The notes under the pieces: generated by a model
The model's database searches: none
Seen by the model: the letters and a program-made list of their open reading frames with translations, nothing else
Told to the model about the DNA's origin: nothing
Position numbers and translations under genes: made by a program
Part shown: positions 33,061-40,609 of the stretch, piece after piece
Layout of the letters: each line of letters starts with the position of its first letter
Numbering within the stretch: position 1 is the first letter of the stretch
NCBI RefSeq assembly: GCF_020697055.1
Contig: NZ_JAJFBP010000032.1
Location: forward strand, 1 to 48,188
Reading direction: 5' to 3'
Source of the DNA: Panacagrimonas sp.
GTDB lineage: Bacteria > Pseudomonadota > Gammaproteobacteria > Nevskiales > Nevskiaceae
Length of the DNA: 48,188 nucleotides

Positions 33061-35109
33061 TCAGGGAGGCAGCGGCAGCGGCGGTCCGACGGGCGCTTCC
33101 GGGATCGGCGAAGTGTAAAGAACCCGCGGCGCGCCCATCAGCCACACGGGATGTCCGTTGCGCTGGACGGCGCGCAGCGCGGTGTTGGCGGTGGACGCGA
33201 ACAACGGCGGCAGCATCGGCGATTCGGCTTCGGCGACCGGATAGCGCAGCAGGCGGTAGTAGGTGCGCGCGCGCTGCTCGGTGACCGTGCCCAGCCACAC
33301 CGGCACGCTCTGGCCCTGCGCCTCGACGCGTGTGCCCGAATCCCACAGCCGGATCAGCTGCTGGCGCGTGTCGTCGATCGGACGCCGGAACGTCACGCGC
33401 GCGTGGCTGCCTGCATGCACCTGCGGCAGCACCGGCAGGTCGGCGATCGAGGTCGTCTCGGTGAGCCAGCGCAGCGTGTCGGTCACGCTCAGCGGCGCCA
33501 GCGGCTTCCAGCCGGCGGCGAGCAGTTCGGACTCCACCTGCGACTGCGCCGCCGCCCATTGCAGGTCGAACGGGCGTCCGCTGCGACCGCGCACGTCGAT
33601 CCGCGAGGCCGGCAGATCGCGCCAGCCGGTCTCCCACCACACGCCCACCGGCATCGTCTGCGGCATCGTCGGCGGCAACGTCGCGGCCGCGTGGCTGGTT
33701 GCGCGATCCACGCCCCAGCTGGTTCCGACCGCGATGGCGAAGGCCGACAGCACCGGCAGCGCGAAGCTGCCGGCGAACAGCCGCTCGGGACCATGCTGGC
33801 GGTAGCCCAGCGTCAGCGCCGCGGTCCACAACAGACCCATGACGATGGCAAAGCCGTTGTACGACAGCCATTCCTGCGCGAGCACCAGTCGCGCCAGCCC
33901 GATCAGCAGGATCACCGTGGTGGCGGTGCTGTAGGCGATCAGGCGCACGCGCGGCGGACGCAGCGTCGCGAACAGCGTCGCGGCGCAGCCGTAGATGATC
34001 GTGACCAGCGCCATGTCGCGCACCGGCGCGATGCCGCCGTGCGCGAAGAACGTCGAGGGCGGCGCCAGCAGCGGCGCCTGCGTCAGCACCGCGGTGACGA
34101 TCACGCCGAACATCAGCGCGGAGACCCAGTGCGCCGCGGCGCGCAGACGACGTCGCCACAGCAGCACCGCGAGCACCGCGGCGGCGGTGCTGCCGTAGAC
34201 CGGCCACTCGCCCAGGCGCGCGATGAAGTGCGCGGCCGCGGTGCCCCACGGCGTGGACAGGTCGAACAGCGTCTGGTGCGCCAGCGCATCGAGCGGACCG
34301 GGATAGTCGCGCCAGCCCACGCCGCCGAAGCTCGCGAGCCACGCGCCTCCCGCCACGAACAGCAGCGCGCCGACCGTGATCAGCGCCGGCATCTCGGGCT
34401 GCGCCGGATCGGCCAGGCCCGGACCGAAGCGGCCGAGGCGGCGATGGCGCCGGCTCCACTCGAGCAGGTCGCGCACCCAGCGCTCGGCGCGGTTGTTGAA
34501 CAGGCCGATCGCCGCGCGCGCGGCCCAGATGCCGAACAGCAGCAGCGCGATGTTGAGCACCAGCAGCCCGGCCAGTCGCGTAGCGACTTCCGCGGCCAGG
34601 CCCAGCGAGGCGCCGAACAGCACGCCCGGCACCAGGAACACCAGCGCCCAGAGCACCGCGGCGATCGCGTCGGCCACCAGGAACAGCGGCCAGGACATGT
34701 GCGAAGCGCCCGCGATCGCCGGCGTGATCGAGCGCACCGGTCCGAGGAAGCGCGCGAGCATCACGCCCTTGCCGCCGTGACGCGCGAAGAAGCGCCGGCC
34801 GCCGGCGACAAAATCGGGATAGCGCAGCAGCAGCCGCGACTGGAACAGGCGCTCGCCGTAGCGGCGACCGAGCGCGAAGCTCATCGCATCGCCGGCCAGC
34901 GCGCCGGCCGCGGCGATCAGCGCGGTCGGCCACAGTTCGAGCGAACCCAGCGCCACCAGCGCGCCCATCGCGAACAGCACCACCGCCGCCGGCACGAACG
35001 CGCCGACGATGAAGATCGCGTCGAGCATCGACATCAGGAACAGCAGGATCAGCGACTCGCCCGGATGCGCGGCGATCCAGGCGAGCAGGCTCTGCGCGTG
35101 TTCGAGCAC
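33061..35109 (-). CDS. DedA / degenerate PAP2 / LssY_C three-domain membrane protein
   Basis: The 682-residue protein carries a DedA domain (about residues 1-200, with FIVGAFVPAAVVLFAMGAL and ARFLGPVRSITPAIAGASHM), a PAP2-like membrane region (about 240-440) and a C-terminal LssY_C domain (about 470-680). In the PAP2 region the family motifs are lost. The first motif position reads TQAPLLAPP instead of K-x6-RP, the PSGH position reads PVRD (362-365), and the third motif reads RLVLAQEWLSY where active members have R-x-YLGxHWLSD. A lipid phosphatase activity is therefore unlikely from this domain. DedA proteins are lipid flippases or transporters. The gene lies four bases before ftsY, so it is co-transcribed with ftsYEX. 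Confidence 0.88.
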   Translation of the reverse strand: MLEHAQSLLAWIAAHPGESLILLFLMSMLDAIFIVGAFVPAAVVLFAMGALVALGSLELWPTALIAAAGALAGDAMSFALGRRYGERLFQSRLLLRYPDFVAGGRRFFARHGGKGVMLARFLGPVRSITPAIAGASHMSWPLFLVADAIAAVLWALVFLVPGVLFGASLGLAAEVATRLAGLLVLNIALLLFGIWAARAAIGLFNNRAERWVRDLLEWSRRHRRLGRFGPGLADPAQPEMPALITVGALLFVAGGAWLASFGGVGWRDYPGPLDALAHQTLFDLSTPWGTAAAHFIARLGEWPVYGSTAAAVLAVLLWRRRLRAAAHWVSALMFGVIVTAVLTQAPLLAPPSTFFAHGGIAPVRDMALVTIIYGCAATLFATLRPPRVRLIAYSTATTVILLIGLARLVLAQEWLSYNGFAIVMGLLWTAALTLGYRQHGPERLFAGSFALPVLSAFAIAVGTSWGVDRATSHAAATLPPTMPQTMPVGVWWETGWRDLPASRIDVRGRSGRPFDLQWAAAQSQVESELLAAGWKPLAPLSVTDTLRWLTETTSIADLPVLPQVHAGSHARVTFRRPIDDTRQQLIRLWDSGTRVEAQGQSVPVWLGTVTEQRARTYYRLLRYPVAEAESPMLPPLFASTANTALRAVQRNGHPVWLMGAPRVLYTSPIPEAPVGPPLPLPP

Positions 35110-35131
35110 GGCGCCGGCTTACGAGCAGTAC

Positions 35132-35238
35132 AAGACGTCACCGCAAAGGCGCAGAGGAAAAGCAAGGACGCAAAGGAAAGAAATCAAAAAACCTCTGCGT
35201 CCTTGCTTTTCACCTTTGCGCCTTTGCGGTGACGTCTT
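35132..35238. repeat. Long intergenic palindrome
   Basis: Left arm 35132-35176 (AAGACGTCACCGCAAAGGCG and onward) is the near-perfect inverse of right arm 35192-35238. The differences are two swapped A/G pairs and a two-base insertion. The arms share CGCAAAGG-type repeats, and the 15-base spacer is A-rich. It lies between the DedA/LssY start and the hemL stop and could form a hairpin of about 45 bp. Confidence 0.9.
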
Positions 35239-35275
35239 CGAATGTGTCGCAGCGGCGCTCCCCATCAGGCCGGCC

Positions 35276-36559
35276 TCAGGCGGCGAGCTGCGCGAAGGCT
35301 TCGCGCGCGGCGGACAGCGTGTGATCGATCTCGTCGGTTCCGTGCGCCGCCGACACGAACCCCGCCTCGTAGGCCGAAGGCGCGAGGTAGACGCCACGCT
35401 CCAGCATCAGGTGGAAGAAGCGCTTGAAGCGCTCGATGTCGCAGGTGCCCACGTCGGCCAGCGTGTGGATCGGGCCGCGCCCGAAATACAGCCCGAACAT
35501 GCTGCCGACCTGCGTGGTCGTGAACGCGATGCCGGCCGCATCCGCCGCCCGCTGCAGGCCCCGGCACAACGCGCGGGTGGTGGCCTCGAGTCGCGCGTAG
35601 ACCGATTCGTCGTCGAGCGCACGCAGCAGCGCCAGGCCCGCCGACATCGCCAGCGGATTGCCGCTGAGCGTGCCGGCCTGGTAGACCGGTCCGAGCGGCG
35701 CGAGCTTCTGCATGACGTCGCGCCGTCCGCCGAAGGCGCCCACCGGCAGCCCGCCACCGATGATCTTGCCCAGCGTGATCAGGTCGGGCGCGATGCCGTA
35801 CAGGCCGGTGGCCGAGCGCGGGCCGACGCGAAAGCCGGTCATCACCTCGTCGAAGATCAGCAGCGTGGCGTTGCGTGTGCACAGCTCGCGCAGGCCTTCG
35901 AGGAAGCCCGGTCGCGGCGGCACGCAGTTCATGTTGCCGGCGACCGGCTCGACGATGATCGCGGCGATCTGGTCGGGGTTGGCGTCGAACAGCGCGCGTA
36001 CCGATTCCAGGTCGTTGTACGTCGCGGTCAGCGTCAGCGCGGCCAGTTCCTTGGGCACGCCGGGCGAGGTCGGCACGCCGAACGTGAGCAGGCCCGAGCC
36101 GGCTTTGACCAGCAGCGAATCGCCGTGGCCGTGGTAGCAGCCTTCGAACTTGAGGATCTTTTCCCGCCCGGTGAAACCGCGGGCCAGGCGCAGCGCCGAC
36201 ATCGTCGCCTCGGTGCCGCTCGAGCACAGCCGCACCATCTCCAGGTGCGGCACGCGGGCGCACAGCAGCTCGGCCATCTCGATCTCGGCGTGCGTCGGCG
36301 CGCCGTAGGACATGCCGATCGCCGCCTGGCGGGTCACCGCCTCGATCACCGCCGGGTGCTGGTGGCCCAGGATCATCGGGCCCCAGGAGCCGACGTAGTC
36401 GACGTAGGCCACGCCGTCCTCATCGTGGATCCAGGCGCCTTGCGCGCGCGCGATGAAGCGCGGTGTGCCGCCGACCGACTTGAACGCGCGCACCGGCGAG
36501 TTCACTCCACCCGGAATGGTCTGCTGCGCGCGCTGGAACAGCGATTCGGACCGCGACAT
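35276..36559 (-). CDS. hemL: Glutamate-1-semialdehyde 2,1-aminomutase
   Basis: The 427-residue PLP enzyme begins [20 protein letters not shown] and contains [42 protein letters not shown] and [16 protein letters not shown], which holds the catalytic Lys. It converts glutamate-1-semialdehyde to 5-aminolevulinate in haem synthesis, in the cytoplasm. The start at 36559 is chosen because it gives the family's standard N-terminus; an upstream in-frame codon at 36640 adds non-conserved residues. Confidence 0.97.
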   Translation of the reverse strand: MSRSESLFQRAQQTIPGGVNSPVRAFKSVGGTPRFIARAQGAWIHDEDGVAYVDYVGSWGPMILGHQHPAVIEAVTRQAAIGMSYGAPTHAEIEMAELLCARVPHLEMVRLCSSGTEATMSALRLARGFTGREKILKFEGCYHGHGDSLLVKAGSGLLTFGVPTSPGVPKELAALTLTATYNDLESVRALFDANPDQIAAIIVEPVAGNMNCVPPRPGFLEGLRELCTRNATLLIFDEVMTGFRVGPRSATGLYGIAPDLITLGKIIGGGLPVGAFGGRRDVMQKLAPLGPVYQAGTLSGNPLAMSAGLALLRALDDESVYARLEATTRALCRGLQRAADAAGIAFTTTQVGSMFGLYFGRGPIHTLADVGTCDIERFKRFFHLMLERGVYLAPSAYEAGFVSAAHGTDEIDHTLSAAREAFAQLAA

Positions 36560-36647
36560 GTGCGTGCTCGGGGAAATGCGGACGGACGAAATGGCCATTC
36601 TACGGAGCGCGCCGCTGCGCAGCATGATGCGACGAGGCAAACGTGGC

Positions 36648-36680
36648 GCGGGATGCGCTCCGCTGTCCCGCCGTCGGGAC
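36648..36680. repeat. Short copy related to hairpin repeat A
   Basis: GCGGGATGCGCTCCGCTGTC with the next six bases (36648-36673) resembles the GCGCTCTGCTCTCCCGCC arm of repeat A. The short arms GCGGGA (36648-36653) and TCCCGC (36666-36671) pair. It lies between thiE and hemL and lacks the 30-base core. Confidence 0.55.
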
Positions 36681-36685
36681 TGGAA

Positions 36686-37303
36686 TCAGCGTCCGAACAG
36701 CCGCGCGTAGTCGCGCGCCGCGGTCTCGATGTCGGCGGCGCCGAACACCCCGTCGACCGCGGCGATCAGGTCGGCGCCGGCGTCGACCAGCGGCGCGCCG
36801 TTGGCCGGCGTGATGCCGCCGATCGCGCAGATCGGCAACGAGGTGTCGATGCGCACCGCGCGCAGCAGGTCGAGCGTGGCGTGGCGCGCGTCGGGTTTGG
36901 TGCGCGACGCGAAGAACGCACCGAGCGCGAGATAGTCCGCGCCGCCTTCGCCGGCCGCGCGCGCGCGCGCCGCCGAGTCCTGGCAGGTGATGCCGATCAC
37001 GCGCGCCGGTCCCAGCCGCGCGCGCGCCTCGATCAGCGACAGATCCTCGAGGCCCAGGTGCACGCCGTGCGCGTCGCCGCGCAGCGCGAGGTCCACGTCG
37101 TCGTTGACGATCAGGCGCGCGCGATACCGATCGCACAGCGCGCGCAGCGCACGGACCGAGGACAGGCGTCGCGTGTCGTCGTCGGTCTTGTCGCGGTACT
37201 GGATCAGGCGCGCGCCGCCGCGCAGCGCGGATTCGGTGGCGTCCAGCAGGCGCGGCGGATCCAGGCACAGGCTCGTCGGGGTGATCGCGTACAGGCCACG
37301 CAT
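36686..37303 (-). CDS. thiE: Thiamine-phosphate synthase
   Basis: The 205-residue TIM-barrel enzyme begins GLYAITPTSLCLDPPRLLDA. It carries VNDDVDLALRGDAHGVHLG, the phosphate-loop ICAIGGITPANGAPLVDAGA and DLIAAVDGVFGA. It joins 4-methyl-5-(2-phosphoethyl)-thiazole with HMP-PP to form thiamine phosphate. It lies 22 bases after thiD on the minus strand, so the two pathway genes form an operon that runs toward hemL. Confidence 0.95.
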   Translation of the reverse strand: MRGLYAITPTSLCLDPPRLLDATESALRGGARLIQYRDKTDDDTRRLSSVRALRALCDRYRARLIVNDDVDLALRGDAHGVHLGLEDLSLIEARARLGPARVIGITCQDSAARARAAGEGGADYLALGAFFASRTKPDARHATLDLLRAVRIDTSLPICAIGGITPANGAPLVDAGADLIAAVDGVFGAADIETAARDYARLFGR

Positions 37304-37325
37304 GCGTCGGGGTTCCTCGTGCGCT

Positions 37326-38105
37326 TCAGTGACGGCCGGGAATGCGCCGCCCGCGACCGATCGCGAACGCGCGGGCCAGCGTCTCCTGCGTCCACTTCTG
37401 TGCGGTGTGGATCGCCAGTTCCAGCGGCTCGCCGAGCACCAGGCGCGCGGCGATGGCCGCGGCCAGCGTGCAGCCGGCGCCGTGGAAGGTTTCGGCCAGG
37501 CGCGGCCAGGCGTAGACCATCGGCGCGCCGCCGAGCCGGTGCCAGGTGTTGATCACGCTCGCGGTCGCGTCGCTGGTTTCGTCGCCGCCGGTGACCAGGA
37601 CGTTGGGGCAGCCGGCCGTGAGCAGCGCCACGCCGGCGCGATCGGCCGCGGCATCGACCGGCAGTCCGGCGAGACGGCGCGCTTCGGCCGCGTTGGGCGT
37701 GGCCAGGGTCACGCGCGGCAGCAGCTCGCGCGCGATGGCCGACTGCAGCGCCTCACCGGCCAGCTCGGTGCCGCCGCCGGCGCGCAGCACCGGGTCGAGC
37801 ACGACCGGCACCCGCAGCCGGTCGATCCAGCCCGCCACGAGCGCAACCTGGGCCGCGTCGCCGAGCAGGCCGATCTTGATGGCGACGATCCGCGCATCGT
37901 TCGCCAGCGTCTGCAGCTGGCGTTCGATCAGCGCGACGTCGACCGGATGGACGGCCGATACGTTGCGACTGTCCTGCACCGTCAGCGCGGTGATCACGCT
38001 CAGCGACGCAACGCCCTGGGCGCCCGCGGCTTCGATGTCCGCCTGAACCCCGGCACCGCCCGTGGGGTCGTGACCGGACAGGCAGAGGAGGGCAGGGCGG
38101 GACAT
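37326..38105 (-). CDS. thiD: Hydroxymethylpyrimidine/phosphomethylpyrimidine kinase
   Basis: The 259-residue ribokinase-like protein begins LLCLSGHDPTGGAGVQADIE and contains VPVVLDPVLRAGGGTELAG, LVTGGDETSD and the C-terminal anion hole TFHGAGCTLAAAIAARLV, with the catalytic region G-x-G-C-T. It phosphorylates HMP and HMP-P for thiamine synthesis. It is followed after 22 bases by thiE. Confidence 0.95.
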   Translation of the reverse strand: MSRPALLCLSGHDPTGGAGVQADIEAAGAQGVASLSVITALTVQDSRNVSAVHPVDVALIERQLQTLANDARIVAIKIGLLGDAAQVALVAGWIDRLRVPVVLDPVLRAGGGTELAGEALQSAIARELLPRVTLATPNAAEARRLAGLPVDAAADRAGVALLTAGCPNVLVTGGDETSDATASVINTWHRLGGAPMVYAWPRLAETFHGAGCTLAAAIAARLVLGEPLELAIHTAQKWTQETLARAFAIGRGRRIPGRH

Positions 38106-38414
38106 GGCAGCGGATTGTGCAGCGGCACCCGGGCGGCGTCCTGGAAATTCGGGTTGTGCGGTGCAACAGACGGACCGGCCTTATGCACAGTTCTCATCAC
38201 AGCCCTGGAAAACAGGTTCGAACGTGTAACCGGACTGAAAGAATGCTGTAGTAATTCAATAAGCGCATGATCGAAAAAGGATAATCGACTTGGTTAGAAA
38301 CTGGTCGCAAGGTAGAAATGGTTGCGGCGGCAGTGACTTGGCGAGCGGGCGCGCCTATTTCCCACAAAGTTATTCACAGGCTCTGGGGGCATCTCGGACT
38401 TCCCAATTGAAAGC
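38106..38414. promoter_or_regulatory. AT-richer intergenic region with two DnaA-box matches
   Basis: This 309-base gap is richer in A/T than the rest of the window. TTATGCACA (38181-38189) and TTATTCACA (38370-38378) both fit the TTATNCACA DnaA-box consensus. The latter follows CCCACAAAG. Otherwise it holds the divergent promoters of thiD and the beta-propeller gene; no clear -35/-10 pair stood out. I see no coding region. Confidence 0.5.
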
Positions 38415-39332
38415 ATGAAGTTGAGAGACAAACTTAAAGTCATTACTGCGATCGTCGCGTGCGGGATGCCGATCGCGGGCGTCGCGACCGACGACCCCGC
38501 CCGGGACCGGTTCGACTGGCTGGGCGCGGTGGCCGACCCCGCGCTGCCCGAACTCTCCGGGCTGGCGCCGTCGCGGCGCAGCCCCGGCCGGTTCTGGGCG
38601 ATCAACGACAGCGGCAACGACGCGGCGCTGGTTGCGATCGATACAGACCTGCGGGTGGCGGCCCGGGTGGCGGTCAGCGGGGCGGTCAACGTCGACTGGG
38701 AAGATCTGGCCAGCTTCGAGCAGGACGCTCGCGCCTGGATCCTGATCGCCGACACCGGCGACAACTTCGCGTTTCGCACCGAGGCGAGCCTGATCGTCGT
38801 GCCCGAGCCGGAACCGGGCCAGACGCGCGTCAGCGCCGCGCGCACGATCCGCTTCACGTTCGAGGACGGCCCGCGCGACTGCGAGGCGGTGGCGGTCGAT
38901 GCACCGGCCCACCGCGTGCTGCTGGCCGACAAGGGCCGGCATCCCGTGGGCCTGTACGAGCTGCCGCTGGATGCGCCGCAGGACACGGTGCAGACCGCGC
39001 GTCGCATCGCGTCCTTCCCCGACCTGGTGCCGACCGCGCCGCCGCGCGTGCAGACCTTGGGCGGCTCCGCGGGTCGCGGCACCGCGACGGCGCTCGACGT
39101 CTCCGCCGACGGCCTGCGGATGGTCGTGCTGACCTACCTGTCGGCGTCGCTGTTCGAGCGCGCGCCCGGGCAGACGTGGGCGCAGGCGCTCGTACAGCCG
39201 CGCCGGAGCCAGCGCCTGCCGCGCGAGCCGATGTTCGAGGCGATGGCCTTCGACGCGACGGGGCGGTTCGCGGTGATCGGTTCCGAGCGCGTGCCCGCGC
39301 GCTTCTATCGCTGGCGCTGGGGCGACGAGTGA
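38415..39332 (+). CDS. Secreted beta-propeller protein (NDSG/DWED motifs)
   Basis: The 305-residue protein has a signal peptide (cut near AGVATD) and repeated strands typical of a beta-propeller. Visible motifs are ELSGLAPSRRSPGRFWAIND followed by SGN, VDWEDLASF, IADTGDNFAFRTEASLIVVP and ALDVSADGLRMVVLTYLSAS. The NDSG, DWED and D-x-GDN motifs occur in a family of secreted proteins whose function is unknown. It runs convergently into the PepSY gene and overlaps its 3' end by 28 bases. Confidence 0.8.
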   Translation: MKLRDKLKVITAIVACGMPIAGVATDDPARDRFDWLGAVADPALPELSGLAPSRRSPGRFWAINDSGNDAALVAIDTDLRVAARVAVSGAVNVDWEDLASFEQDARAWILIADTGDNFAFRTEASLIVVPEPEPGQTRVSAARTIRFTFEDGPRDCEAVAVDAPAHRVLLADKGRHPVGLYELPLDAPQDTVQTARRIASFPDLVPTAPPRVQTLGGSAGRGTATALDVSADGLRMVVLTYLSASLFERAPGQTWAQALVQPRRSQRLPREPMFEAMAFDATGRFAVIGSERVPARFYRWRWGDE

Positions 39333-40609
39333 AGCCGTAGCCAGGCGCCGTCGATCAGCCACAGCGTCAGCACCGAGAGACCCAGCAGCGGCAGCACGGC
39401 GCAGAGCACGGCGCCGGTGGCGAGCACCGCGCGCGGCAGCGGACCGGGCGATCGCGCCGGCGCGGCCAGGCCGGCGCGGCCGTCGCGCGGTCGTCGCCAC
39501 CACCACGACAGCAACCCCGTGACCGACAGCCACACCAGGCAGGCCGAAACGGCGGTGTTGAGCCACTGGTTGGAGCGGCCGAAGAACGTGCCTTCGTGCA
39601 GATCGACGCCGGTGGCCACCGCGCGCGGGATCGGCGGGTAGTCGTCCCAGGTCGTGCGCACCAGCGTGCGGCGCGAATAGCGGTCGATGGCGATCGCGGT
39701 CTCCTGCGAGGCGCGCGGTGCGAGGGAGTGCATCGAGGTGGCGGCGTCGATCTCGTCGGGCACATCGAGCCGGATCTCGAGCTCGCCGGTCACGCCCTGC
39801 GCGCGGGCCAGCGCGACGGCCTCGTCGAGTCCGGCGGGTGTGACGCCCGGGAGCGGAACGCTGCGCGCACGCGCGGCCCGTGAGAACGGCGACGGCTGAT
39901 CCAGCGCGTTCTGCACGGGACGCAGCACCTGCTCGCCCCAGAACTTCGTCCACGGCAGCGCGGTGACCAGGAACGCGAGGATCACCAGCGAGAACAGCAC
40001 CGCCACGCCGGCGTGCAGGTCGCGCATGAACACGCGCCGGCCCTGGTGCGTGCGCGGCAGCAGCGAGGCGAGCAGCCCGCGTCCGTCGCGCGGCCACCAC
40101 AGCCAGAGCCCGGTGAGGATCATCACCACCGCCCAGCACGCGCCGAGCTCGAGCAGCCACGAGCCGGCGTCGCCGAGCGGCCAGCCGCCGTGGATCTTGC
40201 GGCTCCAGCCCGGCATCCATTGCCACGCGGGAATCGCACCGAGCACCTGCGCGCGATACGGATCGACGAAGACCGGGAACGGCAGCCCATCGCCGCCGTC
40301 GCCGTGATGGCCGCCGAAGATCACCTGCGTGCTGCGGCGGGGGTCGGCGCTCACGCGCAGCGTCGTCGCGTGGGCCTGCGGCTGCGAAGCGCGCGCCGCG
40401 GCGACCTGCGCATCCAGACCCGCGGGCGCATCGCCGGGCGCGACGAAACGCAGTTCGGGATGCGCCCAATCGGCCCATTCCTCGTGCCACAGGTACAGCG
40501 TGCCGGTCGTGCTCTGCATCAGCACGAACGGGATCACCAGGAACGCGGCGTAGAAATGCCAGCGCCAGAAGCGCCGATACACGCGTCCACCGGATGCGCT
40601 GCCGCTCAT
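39305..40609 (-). CDS. PepSY-associated transmembrane protein
   Basis: The 434-residue protein has four main membrane segments, including WRWHFYAAFLVIPFVLMQST near the start, and repeats of RKIHGGWPLGD, RDLHAGVAVLFSLVILAFLV and DLHEGTFFGRSNQWLN. This is the PepSY_TM layout, with conserved His in the helices that may bind haem. Such proteins act as ferric or siderophore reductases in the inner membrane next to TonB receptors. Its start overlaps the TonB receptor stop by four bases (ATGA). Confidence 0.9.
   Translation of the reverse strand: MSGSASGGRVYRRFWRWHFYAAFLVIPFVLMQSTTGTLYLWHEEWADWAHPELRFVAPGDAPAGLDAQVAAARASQPQAHATTLRVSADPRRSTQVIFGGHHGDGGDGLPFPVFVDPYRAQVLGAIPAWQWMPGWSRKIHGGWPLGDAGSWLLELGACWAVVMILTGLWLWWPRDGRGLLASLLPRTHQGRRVFMRDLHAGVAVLFSLVILAFLVTALPWTKFWGEQVLRPVQNALDQPSPFSRAARARSVPLPGVTPAGLDEAVALARAQGVTGELEIRLDVPDEIDAATSMHSLAPRASQETAIAIDRYSRRTLVRTTWDDYPPIPRAVATGVDLHEGTFFGRSNQWLNTAVSACLVWLSVTGLLSWWWRRPRDGRAGLAAPARSPGPLPRAVLATGAVLCAVLPLLGLSVLTLWLIDGAWLRLHSSPQRQR

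Noticed and set aside
32728..35232. 834-codon plus-strand frame across the DedA/LssY gene
   Set aside because: Low-complexity Arg/Gln-rich translation, antisense to a clear gene.
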